Assembly (NCBI RefSeq): GCF_015690355.1
Contig: NZ_JADPRT010000006.1
Span: forward strand, 242,003-306,002
Reading direction: 5' to 3'
From: Streptacidiphilus fuscans
Lineage (GTDB): Bacteria; Actinomycetota; Actinomycetes; Streptomycetales; Streptomycetaceae
DNA: 64,000 nt
Shown in pieces: positions 27,149 to 35,628 of this stretch (position 1 is the first letter of the stretch; every line of letters starts with the position of its first letter). The translations under genes and the position numbers were made by a program. Below the pieces are notes generated by a model that saw only the letters and a program-made list of their open reading frames with translations, had not been told where the DNA came from and did no database searches.

Positions 27149-27640
27149 GTGACCAAGCCCGAGGACCGCCCTTCCGGAGACCGACTGCCCAGCGACCGAC
27201 TGACCATCGGCGAACTGGCGGCGCGCAGCGGGCTGGCGACCTCGGCGCTGCGCTACTACGAGCAGCTCGGGCTGATCAGCTCCGAGCGCACGGCCGGGGG
27301 CCAACGCCGCTACCACCGTGCGATACTGCGCCGGCTCGCCTTCGTCCGGGCGGCCCAGCGGGTCGGTCTGTCGCTGGACGAGGCCCGCGAGGCGCTCGCC
27401 CGGCTGCCGGAGGACCACGCGCCCAAGGCCGCCGACTGGGCCCCCGTGGCCCGTACCTGGCAGCGCAGGATCGACGCCCAGATCGCCGAACTGCAGCTGC
27501 TGCGGCGCAAGTTGGGCGGCTGTATCGGCTGCGGCTGCCTGTCGCTCAAGAAGTGCGGCCTCTACAACCCCGACGACTCGGCCGCCGACCGCGGCCCGGG
27601 CGCCCGCTACCTCCTCGGCGACACACCGTCGACACCCTGA
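27149..27640 (+). CDS. soxR: SoxR redox-sensing MerR-family activator
   Basis: 163 aa from GTG 27149 (GGGAGG 8 nt upstream). MerR HTH: LTIGELAARSGLATSALRYYEQLGLISSERTAGGQRRYHRAIL. The C-terminal cluster CIGCGCLSLKKC ligates a [2Fe-2S] centre that is oxidised by redox-cycling compounds. It is divergent from the split transketolase operon and its operator lies between them. Streptomycete SoxR proteins respond to endogenous redox-active metabolites; that this one controls the transketolase is inferred from the promoter. Confidence 0.93.
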   Translation: MTKPEDRPSGDRLPSDRLTIGELAARSGLATSALRYYEQLGLISSERTAGGQRRYHRAILRRLAFVRAAQRVGLSLDEAREALARLPEDHAPKAADWAPVARTWQRRIDAQIAELQLLRRKLGGCIGCGCLSLKKCGLYNPDDSAADRGPGARYLLGDTPSTP

Positions 27641-27647
27641 GGCGCGT

Positions 27648-28937
27648 TCACATACAGCCCTCGACCGTGGCGGCCAGCGCGTCCTCGGCGTTGCGGGCCG
27701 CAGTCAGGTTGGGCTCGTCGTTCTCGACGAAGGAGAAGGCCTTCCAGCGCCCGTCCTTGCCCCGGGTGATGCCCGCCAGCGCGATCGCGTTGTACAGCGA
27801 ACCCGTCTTCGCGTCGACCCTGCCCTTGGCGCAGTCGGTCGGCCAGGACGTGAACCGCCCGTACGCCGGGCCGAGGGTGCCGTCCACGCCCGCCACCGGC
27901 AGTCCCCAACGGATGGGCCACAGCTCGGAGTTGTAGCGCGCGTCGACCGCGAGCGAGGCGAGCTTCGTCAGCGCCTGCGGCGTCATCCGGTCGTCCTGGG
28001 AGAGTCCACTGGCGTCGTACATCACCACTCCGCCCAGCGGCACGCCGTAGCGGGCCATCGCCGTCCGCACCGCCCGGGTCGCGCCCTGCCAGTCGGCGGG
28101 CAGGCCCTCGGCCAGCGCGGTCAGCCGGGCGAAGCCCTCGGCGTTGTCGTTGTCGCTCTCCTTGAGCATGTACTCGATCTCGGACGCGAGCGACGGCGAG
28201 GTGTGCGCGGCCAGCGTCACCGCGCCGCGCGGCGCGGTCGCGTGGGCGGCCCCGGTGGTGGTCACTCCGTGGCCGCGCAGTCCGGCGGCGAAGATGTTCC
28301 CCGCCTCCAACGCCGTGTCCATCACCCGCTCGCCGACCACCGCGAGCGCGCGCACCGGCGCGACCTCGCTCGGGTAGTAACCGCTCGGCCAGCCGGGCGA
28401 GAGCGCGGGCGCCGGGAAGAGCGAGTCGTCGACGCGCAGCGTGACGCCGGTGAGATGCCGCGCCTTCAGCGCGGACGCCGTCGTGGCGGCGAGCGCGTCG
28501 AGGTCGGCGGAGGTGAGGTGCTGGTCGCCGCCGCCGACCAGGTAGACCGTGCGGCCGGAGAGCACCACCCGGGTGCTCTCCGTGTGCCGCGTGCCCAGCA
28601 CGGTCAGCGCGGCAAGTGCCGTGGCCAGCTTGGACGTCGACGCGGGCCGCAGTGCCTCGCCCGCGTTCCGGGACCAGACCACCTGCCCGCTGGCGACGTC
28701 CACCACCACCCCGCCCGCCACCGCTCCGAGCGCGCCGGGGAACCGGTGGCTGAGGTCGCGCGCCATCGCCTGGTCCTGCGGCGAGAGCGTCGCGCCCGCC
28801 GCGGTGGCGGTCGTCGTCCCGACCGCCAGCGCGGACAGCGCGGCGATCGCGGTGACGCAGGCGCGCCGCAGCGCGTGACGAGGCAGCACGGGACGCGGCA
28901 GCGCGGGACGAGACAGCACCGGACGAGACCGTGGCAT
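27648..28937 (-). CDS. dacB: D-alanyl-D-alanine carboxypeptidase/endopeptidase, PBP4 (S13) family
   Basis: 429 aa exported protein. Active-site triad of the SxxK acyltransferases: RPASTSKLATALAAL (SxxK), KESDNDNAE (SxN) and AKTGSL (KTG). PBP4-specific segments VDDSLF, LSPGWPSGYYPSEVAPVRALAV and DASGLSQDDRMTP are present. It trims peptidoglycan stem peptides outside the membrane. The signal peptide has a long n-region of RP(A/V)LPRP-type repeats encoded by 15-bp units, followed by the core ACVTAIAALSALAVG. It converges on soxR with a 7-bp gap. Confidence 0.9.
   Translation of the reverse strand: MPRSRPVLSRPALPRPVLPRHALRRACVTAIAALSALAVGTTTATAAGATLSPQDQAMARDLSHRFPGALGAVAGGVVVDVASGQVVWSRNAGEALRPASTSKLATALAALTVLGTRHTESTRVVLSGRTVYLVGGGDQHLTSADLDALAATTASALKARHLTGVTLRVDDSLFPAPALSPGWPSGYYPSEVAPVRALAVVGERVMDTALEAGNIFAAGLRGHGVTTTGAAHATAPRGAVTLAAHTSPSLASEIEYMLKESDNDNAEGFARLTALAEGLPADWQGATRAVRTAMARYGVPLGGVVMYDASGLSQDDRMTPQALTKLASLAVDARYNSELWPIRWGLPVAGVDGTLGPAYGRFTSWPTDCAKGRVDAKTGSLYNAIALAGITRGKDGRWKAFSFVENDEPNLTAARNAEDALAATVEGCM
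28874..28933 (-). repeat. 15-bp tandem repeat x4 in the dacB signal-peptide n-region
   Basis: Four 15-bp units at 28874, 28889, 28904 and 28919 (plus-strand form CGGGACGAGACAGCA) encode the SRPALPRPVLPR run right after the start codon, parallel to the PI-PLC signal-peptide repeat. Confidence 0.85.
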
Positions 28938-29053
28938 GAATCCCCCTGTGGCAACGGAGCGACCAGTTGCGGCGAACCGTCCAAAAGCATGCCAGGGAAC
29001 TACATCTGACGGTAGATCACCTCATCAGCACCCGCCCCGTCAGCGGCGCCCCG

Positions 29054-30001
29054 TCACCGCGCGCCCTCGATCCGGCGCACGATCTCCTCGCACAGCTCGT
29101 GCGTGCGCAGAGCGTCGCGTCCGTCGAGGAGCTTGCCCGCGCGGACGGCGTCGAGGAAGGCGAGGACCGCCTGCTCGATGCCGCGCTGCCGGGCGACGGG
29201 AATCCAGTCGCCGCGACGGGTGACGGTCTGGCCGCCGCCGCTCCGACCCGAATCGTGGTGGATCACCTCCGCCAGGTTGACGACCGCGCGCTTGGTGTCG
29301 CTTCCGGAGACCTCCAGCACCTCCTCCGTCGACCCGCTGGCGCGGTTCATGATCCCGAGCGCGGTGAAGCCGTCCCCGCCCAGCGTCAGCACGAGGTGCT
29401 CCACCAGGCCGTCCCGGCACCGGGCCCGCACGTCCACGTGCTCGATCTCGCCGGGGACCAGGTACCGCAACGTGTCGACCACGTGCACGAAGTCGTCGAA
29501 GACCAGCGTGCGCGCCGCCTCCGCCAGGCCCACCCGGTTCTTCTGCAGCACGATCAGGTCCCGCGGGCTCTCCTTCGCCCCCACGTAGCCCGGGGCGTGG
29601 CGGCGGTTGAACCCCACCATCAGCGACCGCCCCCGACGCTCCGCCAGTTCGACCAGGCGGCGGGCGCCCTCCACCGTGTAGTCCAGCGGCTTGTCCACGT
29701 ACACGTCGACGTCGGCCTCCAACAGCCGCTCCACGATCGGCACATGCTGGTCCGTGGACGCGTGCACGAACGCCGCCCCGATGCCACTGTCGATCAACTC
29801 GCCGAGGTCGGTGAACCGGTGGCCGGGCGCGACGCGGTAGGCGTCGCCCAGCCGCTCCACCTTCGCCCGGTCCCGCGTCATCAACCGCAGGTCCAGCCCC
29901 GGAAGCGCGCCCAGCACCGGCAGGTACGCCTTCTGCGCGATGTCGCCGAGACCGATCACACCCACCGGAATCAACTCGTCGAAAGCGAAGGAATCGGGCA
30001 T
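29054..30001 (-). CDS. Gfo/Idh/MocA-family NAD(P)-dependent oxidoreductase
   Basis: 315 aa from ATG 30001 (GGAG 5 nt upstream; GTG 30007 is less likely). Rossmann fold PVGVIGLGDIAQKAYLPVLGAL, then AAFVHASTDQHVPIVERLLEADVDVYVDKPLDYT containing the family DKP/EKP Lys, and MVGFNRRHAP. It should oxidise or reduce a sugar, inositol or related alcohol. It stands alone, divergent from the secreted phosphoesterase; substrate unknown. Confidence 0.88.
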   Translation of the reverse strand: MPDSFAFDELIPVGVIGLGDIAQKAYLPVLGALPGLDLRLMTRDRAKVERLGDAYRVAPGHRFTDLGELIDSGIGAAFVHASTDQHVPIVERLLEADVDVYVDKPLDYTVEGARRLVELAERRGRSLMVGFNRRHAPGYVGAKESPRDLIVLQKNRVGLAEAARTLVFDDFVHVVDTLRYLVPGEIEHVDVRARCRDGLVEHLVLTLGGDGFTALGIMNRASGSTEEVLEVSGSDTKRAVVNLAEVIHHDSGRSGGGQTVTRRGDWIPVARQRGIEQAVLAFLDAVRAGKLLDGRDALRTHELCEEIVRRIEGAR

Positions 30002-30237
30002 CTGCACTCCAGATCTACCGGGCGATCATCAGCGGCCCACCCTACGTGCATTTCCCGCCCGGATCCGAGATCCAAAAGCCGCCGAACCTTCCGACAACAG
30101 GGAACGAACGCGAGACGAAAAGGCCCGGATCTCACAAAAATCTACGCGCATCTACTTGCCCGGCGGTCGATCCCCGGTGACCATACGGACGGTGGTTGAG
30201 TGACCATGCACGTTCAACGTGCGGAGGGGAATCACAA

Positions 30238-32985
30238 ATGAAGAAGTGGAAGAAAAGATCGGCGAGTGTGGCGTTAGTCGCCACCATCGCGCTGGGTGGG
30301 GCCTCGCTGGCCACGGTCGCGGGAGCCGGCGGGTTCCCGACGACCGGCGTCGGCTCGTGCACCCTCAGAGGGTTCAACCCGACGACGAGCCCGACCAACG
30401 GCGCGAATCTGCCGATCGGCAAGCGCCCGATGACCTACAAGCCGGACGACGTCGACTGCTCCCACGCCGTCTTCGCCGCGCCCGGCGTGGAGTTCGCGAA
30501 GTTCCCGCAGCCGAAGAACTTCAAGATCACTGACAAGACCGTCGAGCAGAAGGTCGGCGCCCAGAAGACGATCGTCGGGAAGCCCGCCGCGGCGGTCAAC
30601 CCGTTGGCACCGTACTTCCCGCCGTTCCAGCACTTCGTGATCATCTATCGCGAGAACCACACCTTCGACGACTACCTCGGCGACTGCGCGACCACGATCG
30701 CGGCCGGCTGCAACGGGCAGGTGGAGAGCACCAACCACATCAGCTCCGTGCCGGACCTCCACTCGCTGGCCAAGAACTACGCGCTGTCCGACTCGTACAG
30801 CACCGGCGTCCAGCCGCCGTCCGGCCCCAACCACTGGTTCCTGTTCTCGGGGCAGTCCTCGTCCAGCAGCCAGCAGCAGTCGTACCCGTCGACCGGCACG
30901 GAGTTCGACCGCTTCCTGCAGAGCGACTCCGGGCCGACGGACGAGGGCACCAACGCCTGTACTCCGCCGTCCGGCTCCAGCAGTGGCACCAGCCCGTACA
31001 CGTTCATCATGAACGGCGACATCTACTGGATGCTCAACAGCGGCAGCGGCTACTGGAAAAACCCGGGCGACGGCAAGGTCGAGGTCCTGCCGCCGAACCG
31101 TCCGGGGACGACCATCCCGGAGGAGCTGCACACCACCGAGTACACCTGCAACAACCAGAGCATCCCCGACAGCACGGTCTCCAGCGACTACCTCAACTTC
31201 GTCAACCAGTACGGGATGCCGGCGTACAACTACGTCGAGCTGTTCAATGACCACCCGGGTACGTACCAGGACATCCCTGGCAACGACACGGCGACGAACA
31301 ACATCGTCACCTCGATCATGAGCAACCCGACGTACAAGAACAACACGCTCATCATCGTCACCGAGGACGACACCCAGAACGGCAGCAACGGCGCGGACCA
31401 CGTCAGCAACACCTACCGCGTGCCCCTGCTGGTCATCGGGAACCCGGCGTACGTCAAGCAGCACTACGTCTCGCACGTCGCGTACACCACCGCCAACGTG
31501 CTGGCGGCGATGGAGCGCACGATGGAGAACGTGCACTCCGGCGTCATCAATCCGAGCGACAGCCTGGGCGCGTCCACGTTCCCGATGACGACGGCCGACC
31601 AGTCGGCGCTCGGCGACCCGCTGGAGGACTTCTGGGTCCAGGGCGCGACTCCTCTGTCCGCGAGCGCCACGGGGTCCCCGACCACCGGCAACGCCCCGCT
31701 GACCGAGAACTTCACCGGTTCGGCCACCGGCGGCACGGCCCCGTACACGTACAGCTGGAACTTCGGCGACGGGACCACCAGCACCACCCAGAACCCGAGC
31801 CACACGTACAGCGCGGCGGGCACCTACACCGCGACGCTGACCGTCACCGACAGCGCCTCCCCGGCCAACACCGCGACGTCGCAGGTGACGACCACGGTCA
31901 ACGCCGTCGGCAACCCGCTGGCAGCCACCGCCTCGGCGACCCCGACCTCCGGTCAGGTCCCGCTGAACGTGGCCTTCACCGGCACCGGCACGGGTGGCAC
32001 CCCCGGGTACACCTACAGCTGGAACTTCGGTGACGGGACCACCAGCACCTCGCAGAACCCCAGTCACTCCTACAGCACCGCGGGCACCTACACCGCGACG
32101 CTGACCGTCACCGACAGCGCCTCCCCCGCCAACACCGCGTCCTCGACGGTGACCATCACCGCCGACCCGATCGCGGCGACGGCACCGGGCGCGCCCACCG
32201 GCCTGAAGGGGACCGCAGGAACCGGGCAGGTCTCACTGAGCTGGACGCCGCCGACCAACACCGGCGGCGAGAACATCACCTCGTACAAGGTCTACCGCGG
32301 CACGTCCAGCGGCACCGAGTCGCTGCTGACCAGCGGCGGCTGCAGCGGTCTGGGCGCGGTGACCTCCTGCACCGACAGCGGTCTGACGGCCGGTCAGACC
32401 TACTACTACACGGTCACCGCGGTGAACGGCGTGGGTGAGGGCGCGCAGAGCAACGAGGCGTCCGCCACCCCCACCGGCAGCACGGGCTGCACGGCCGCTC
32501 AGCTGCTCGGCAACCCGGGCTTCGAGAACGGCGCGTCCAACACCTCCCCGTGGACCGTCACCTCGACGCACAGCCCGACCGAGGTGATCAACAGCAACAG
32601 CATCGAACCGCCGCACAGCGGCACCTACGACGCCTGGCTCGACGGCTGGGGCAAGACGACCACCGACACGGTGGCCCAGACCGTCACGCTGCCGACCGGC
32701 TGCAGCAGCTACAACTTCAGCTACTGGCTGCACATCGACACGGCCGAGACGTCGACGTCCACCGCCTACGACACCCTCAAGGTGCAGGTGCTCAACAGCT
32801 CCGGCACCGTCCTGGGCACCCTGGCCACCTACTCCAACCTCAACCACAACACCGGATACGCGCAGCACAGCGTCAGCCTGGCGTCGTACGCCGGACAGCA
32901 GGTGACGCTGAAGTTCACCGGCTCCGAGGACTCGGAGTACCAGACCTCGTTCGTGCTCGACGACACCGCGCTCAACGTCAGCTGA
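30238..32985 (+). CDS. large secreted phosphoesterase (PF04185 type) with two PKD, one FN3 and a C-terminal beta domain
   Basis: 915 aa from ATG 30238 (GGAGGGGA 8 nt upstream), signal peptide MKKWKKRSASVALVATIALGG. The catalytic domain has FVIIYRENHTFDDYLGD (about residue 133), the metal/nucleophile block of the phospholipase C / acid phosphatase AcpA superfamily, plus HSLAKNYALSDSYSTGVQPPSGPNHWF and TEDDTQNGSNGADHVSNTYRVPLLVIG. Then two PKD domains (about 472-645, each with YSWNFGDGTTSTxQNPSHxYS), an FN3 (about 650-750) and a jelly-roll-like C-terminus starting LLGNPGFENG. It probably releases phosphate from extracellular or polymer-bound phosphoesters while attached to a surface by the accessory domains. 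Confidence 0.88.
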   Translation: MKKWKKRSASVALVATIALGGASLATVAGAGGFPTTGVGSCTLRGFNPTTSPTNGANLPIGKRPMTYKPDDVDCSHAVFAAPGVEFAKFPQPKNFKITDKTVEQKVGAQKTIVGKPAAAVNPLAPYFPPFQHFVIIYRENHTFDDYLGDCATTIAAGCNGQVESTNHISSVPDLHSLAKNYALSDSYSTGVQPPSGPNHWFLFSGQSSSSSQQQSYPSTGTEFDRFLQSDSGPTDEGTNACTPPSGSSSGTSPYTFIMNGDIYWMLNSGSGYWKNPGDGKVEVLPPNRPGTTIPEELHTTEYTCNNQSIPDSTVSSDYLNFVNQYGMPAYNYVELFNDHPGTYQDIPGNDTATNNIVTSIMSNPTYKNNTLIIVTEDDTQNGSNGADHVSNTYRVPLLVIGNPAYVKQHYVSHVAYTTANVLAAMERTMENVHSGVINPSDSLGASTFPMTTADQSALGDPLEDFWVQGATPLSASATGSPTTGNAPLTENFTGSATGGTAPYTYSWNFGDGTTSTTQNPSHTYSAAGTYTATLTVTDSASPANTATSQVTTTVNAVGNPLAATASATPTSGQVPLNVAFTGTGTGGTPGYTYSWNFGDGTTSTSQNPSHSYSTAGTYTATLTVTDSASPANTASSTVTITADPIAATAPGAPTGLKGTAGTGQVSLSWTPPTNTGGENITSYKVYRGTSSGTESLLTSGGCSGLGAVTSCTDSGLTAGQTYYYTVTAVNGVGEGAQSNEASATPTGSTGCTAAQLLGNPGFENGASNTSPWTVTSTHSPTEVINSNSIEPPHSGTYDAWLDGWGKTTTDTVAQTVTLPTGCSSYNFSYWLHIDTAETSTSTAYDTLKVQVLNSSGTVLGTLATYSNLNHNTGYAQHSVSLASYAGQQVTLKFTGSEDSEYQTSFVLDDTALNVS

Positions 32986-33019
32986 GCCGGACAGGTCGGA
33001 CGAGCCGGACAGGTCGGCT
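32984..33019 (+). repeat. 18-bp tandem duplication starting in the phosphoesterase stop codon
   Basis: Two units of 18 bp beginning GAGCCGGACAGGTCGG at 32984-33001 and 33002-33019; the first begins on the second base of the TGA stop. Confidence 0.85.
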
Positions 33020-33071
33020 CTGATCGCGTAATCCGCCGGGTGGTGCACTTCGGTGCGCCACCCGGCACTTC

Positions 33072-33122
33072 GACATCAGTTGGGCTGGGACATCAGCTGG
33101 ACTCCGACATCAGCTGCGAGGC
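33072..33122 (+). repeat. 17-bp tandem repeat x3 before the ABC exporter
   Basis: Three 17-bp units beginning GACATCAG(T/C)TG at 33072, 33089 and 33106, ending just upstream of the ABC ATPase ribosome binding site. It is a second, unrelated repeat in the same intergenic gap. Confidence 0.85.
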
Positions 33123-33143
33123 GGCTGAGGGATGGATGGACGC

Positions 33144-34139
33144 ATGGAAACCCCCGTCGCGGTGAAGGGCCGCGGCATCACCAAGGTCTTCGGTGATGTC
33201 GTCGCGCTCGACCACGTCGATGTGAGCATGACGCAGGGTCAGATCCACGGCCTGGTCGGCCCGAACGGCGCCGGCAAGACCACCCTGCTGGGCCTGTTGC
33301 TGGGCCTGGCCGTCGCCGACGAAGGACATCTGGAAATCCTCGGCGCTCCAGTCGGACGCCAACTGGCGGCGCCTGACGGTGTCTCCGGTTTCGTCGACGG
33401 CCCCGGCCTCTATCCCACGCTCACCGCCAGGCAGAACCTCGCGACGCTCGTCGCGCTGCGCCCCGACGACGCGCCCGCAGGGGGAGTCGAGGAGACCCTG
33501 GAAGAGGTCGGCCTCATCGACGCCGCGGACGAGAAGGTCCGCGGCTTCTCCCTGGGCATGCGCCAACGGCTGGGCCTGGCAGCGGCGTTGCTGACGAAGC
33601 CGCGGCTGCTGGTGCTCGACGAGCCGTCCAACGGCCTGGACCCGGTCGGCAAGAAGCACGTGCACGGCGTGCTCAACCGGCTGGCCGCCGAGGGCGTCAC
33701 GGTCGTGATGTCCAGCCACCGGATGGACGACCTGGAGGCGCTCTGCTCCGAGGTCACCATCCTGTCCACCGGACGTGTGGTCTTCTCCGGACCGGTGTCG
33801 AAGCTCTCCGACGACAACCGCGAACTCGACTACCGACTGCGCACGTCGGACCCGTCCGCCGCCCGCACGGTCGCTGCCGGAACGCCCGGCGTCAGCATCG
33901 TCCAGGGTGACGGCATCGTCCAGGGCGGCGGCGACGTGCTCGTCGTCCGGGCGCGGGTGGCGGCCGTGGACGCACTCGTGGCCCGGCTGGTGCGCGAGGA
34001 CATCGCGCTGCGCGAACTGGCGCCCGTCGTCTCGCCGCTGGAAGCGGCGTTCCTGGCCCTGACCGAGCAACTCTCCCCCGCACCGCAGTCCGAGGGCACG
34101 GAACAACTCGCCGCCGCAGAGCAGGAGGCCGACCGATGA
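33144..34139 (+). CDS. ABC transporter ATP-binding protein (exporter type)
   Basis: 331 aa from ATG 33144 (an in-frame ATG at 33132 is too close to GAGG). Motifs: GPNGAGKTT (Walker A), the Q-loop region FVDGPGLYPTLTARQN, FSLGMRQRLGLA (signature), LLVLDEPSNGLDP (Walker B) and MSSHRMDD (H loop). The C-terminal region resembles ABC-2-type drug or antibiotic exporter ATPases. It overlaps the permease gene by ATGA. Its substrate is unknown; lantibiotic self-protection and bacitracin-type exporters share this architecture. Confidence 0.9.
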   Translation: METPVAVKGRGITKVFGDVVALDHVDVSMTQGQIHGLVGPNGAGKTTLLGLLLGLAVADEGHLEILGAPVGRQLAAPDGVSGFVDGPGLYPTLTARQNLATLVALRPDDAPAGGVEETLEEVGLIDAADEKVRGFSLGMRQRLGLAAALLTKPRLLVLDEPSNGLDPVGKKHVHGVLNRLAAEGVTVVMSSHRMDDLEALCSEVTILSTGRVVFSGPVSKLSDDNRELDYRLRTSDPSAARTVAAGTPGVSIVQGDGIVQGGGDVLVVRARVAAVDALVARLVREDIALRELAPVVSPLEAAFLALTEQLSPAPQSEGTEQLAAAEQEADR

Positions 34140-35518
34140 CCACGACCGTCGCCGACGCCGAGGCTCCCGACAGCGGGGCCCCCGCCACCGGGCCGACCGG
34201 CGCAGCGGGCGCGCGCCCGGTCGCCGTGGCCCGCATCCTCCGCTTCGAGCTGGTCAAGCAGTTCTCCGCCTGGCGGGTGCGTCTGCTTGTCGGGCTGTGC
34301 TGGCTCGGTCCCGGGCTGCTGGTCTTCGCGGTCGACCAGCAGGGCACGCTGCCGTCCGACACCCTGTTCGGCCGGTGGATGCACGCCACCGGGTGGGCCG
34401 GGTCGCTGGTGGTGCTCGGCTTCTCCGGCACCTGGGCGCTGCCCCTGGTCACGTCCATGGTCGCCGGCGACGTGTTCTCCTCCGAGGACCGGCTGGGCAC
34501 GTGGCGCCATCTGCTCGTCGCGGTCCGCTCCTACCGGCGCATCTTTGCGGCCAAGGCGCTCGCCAGCGTCACCGTGATCGGGCTGCTGGTGGCGGGCCTG
34601 GCTTTCTCCAGCATCCTCGGCGGGCTGCTCGCGGAGGGGAACCAGCCGCTGGTCGGCCTGGACGGCCACCTGCTCACCGGCGGGGACGCGGCCGTCCGGG
34701 TCCTGCTGTCGTGGGTGTGCGTGCTGGCGCCGACCCTCGCGCTCGCGGCCATCGGGCTGCTCGGGTCCGTCGCCCTCGGCAAGTCCCCGATGGGCCTGCT
34801 CCTGCCGATGCTCGCCGCCCTCGGGATGCAGGTGGCGCAGATGCTGCCGCTGCCGGTCCCGGTGCGCCTCGCGCTGCCCGGCTACGCCTTCATCTCCTGG
34901 AACGGCCTCTTCACCGAGCCCCAGCAGCTCGGACCGCTGCTGATCGGCATCGGGGTCAGCCTGATGTGGGCGGTCGTCTCGACGGCGCTGGCCTACCTGC
35001 TCTTCCTACGCCGGGACTTCACCAACCTCAACAACGACGGCGCCGGACGCCGGGTCCTCACCCTGGGCGCGCTCCCGCTCGCCGGCCTGCTGGCCGCGAC
35101 GGTCGGCGTCGTCGCCGTGACGACCGGGACGAGCGGGTCCGGCATCACCCAGACCAAGGTGCAGAACTCGGTGGCCACGGTCTTCACCCACCTCTACCCG
35201 TACCAGCAGCGGGAGATGCGGCAGCCTCCGGTGACCGAGGCGCAGTTGCAGACCACCGCGAGCTGCGACAAGAGCGAGGGACTCGGGGCGCAGCAGGGGC
35301 CGGGCAACGACTGGCGCTGCACGGTCTCCTGGGTTGTCGGCAGCTCCGGCGTCACCGCCCAGGCCATCTACCAGCTCAACGTCACCGCGAACGGCCGGTA
35401 CGAGGCCGACGGGGACGGTCCGGTGCAGGTGAACGGCTACTTCCTGATCGTCGCGGGCGGAAAGGTGGTGCCGAACCCGCTCTGGCAGTTCGACGGCAAC
35501 GTCGATCTGCTGCACTGA
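34136..35518 (+). CDS. ABC-2-type transporter permease with extracytoplasmic C-terminal domain
   Basis: 460 aa; ATG overlaps the ATPase stop (ATGA). After a 35-residue Ala/Pro-rich cytoplasmic tail come about six TM helices, including the segment FSGTWALPLVTSMVAGDVFSSEDRLGTWRHLLVAVRSYRRIFAAKALAS typical of ABC-2 permeases. The last helix is followed by about 125 residues outside, containing a two-Cys pair (TTASCDKSEG...DWRCTVSW) that could form a disulfide. The extra domain is unusual for this permease class and may bind a ligand. Confidence 0.85.
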   Translation: MTTTVADAEAPDSGAPATGPTGAAGARPVAVARILRFELVKQFSAWRVRLLVGLCWLGPGLLVFAVDQQGTLPSDTLFGRWMHATGWAGSLVVLGFSGTWALPLVTSMVAGDVFSSEDRLGTWRHLLVAVRSYRRIFAAKALASVTVIGLLVAGLAFSSILGGLLAEGNQPLVGLDGHLLTGGDAAVRVLLSWVCVLAPTLALAAIGLLGSVALGKSPMGLLLPMLAALGMQVAQMLPLPVPVRLALPGYAFISWNGLFTEPQQLGPLLIGIGVSLMWAVVSTALAYLLFLRRDFTNLNNDGAGRRVLTLGALPLAGLLAATVGVVAVTTGTSGSGITQTKVQNSVATVFTHLYPYQQREMRQPPVTEAQLQTTASCDKSEGLGAQQGPGNDWRCTVSWVVGSSGVTAQAIYQLNVTANGRYEADGDGPVQVNGYFLIVAGGKVVPNPLWQFDGNVDLLH

Positions 35519-35574
35519 CCTGCCGGACCGAGACCTGCTGCGCTGGTCCCGCAGTGCAAACCGCTGCACCGATC

Positions 35575-35622
35575 GGCGACCGTCAATTTCCTCTTGACGG
35601 TCGCCGACCGTCAACTTAGTCT
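35575..35622 (+). promoter_or_regulatory. nested-dyad operator and leaderless promoter of the HTH-ClpN gene
   Basis: Promoter: -35 TTGACG (35594-35599), 17-bp spacer, -10 TAGTCT (35617-35622), 6 nt, ATG 35629. Around it, GGCGACCGTCAA (35575-35586) and TTGACGGTCGCC (35594-35605) form a 12-bp inverted repeat with a 7-nt gap, and TTGACGGTCG / CGACCGTCAA (35594-35614) form a second, almost gapless dyad. A further GACCGTCAA-N7-TTGACG copy ends at the start codon, so the whole is a tandem 28-bp repeat of a dyad. Confidence 0.85.
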
Positions 35623-35628
35623 TGACGC

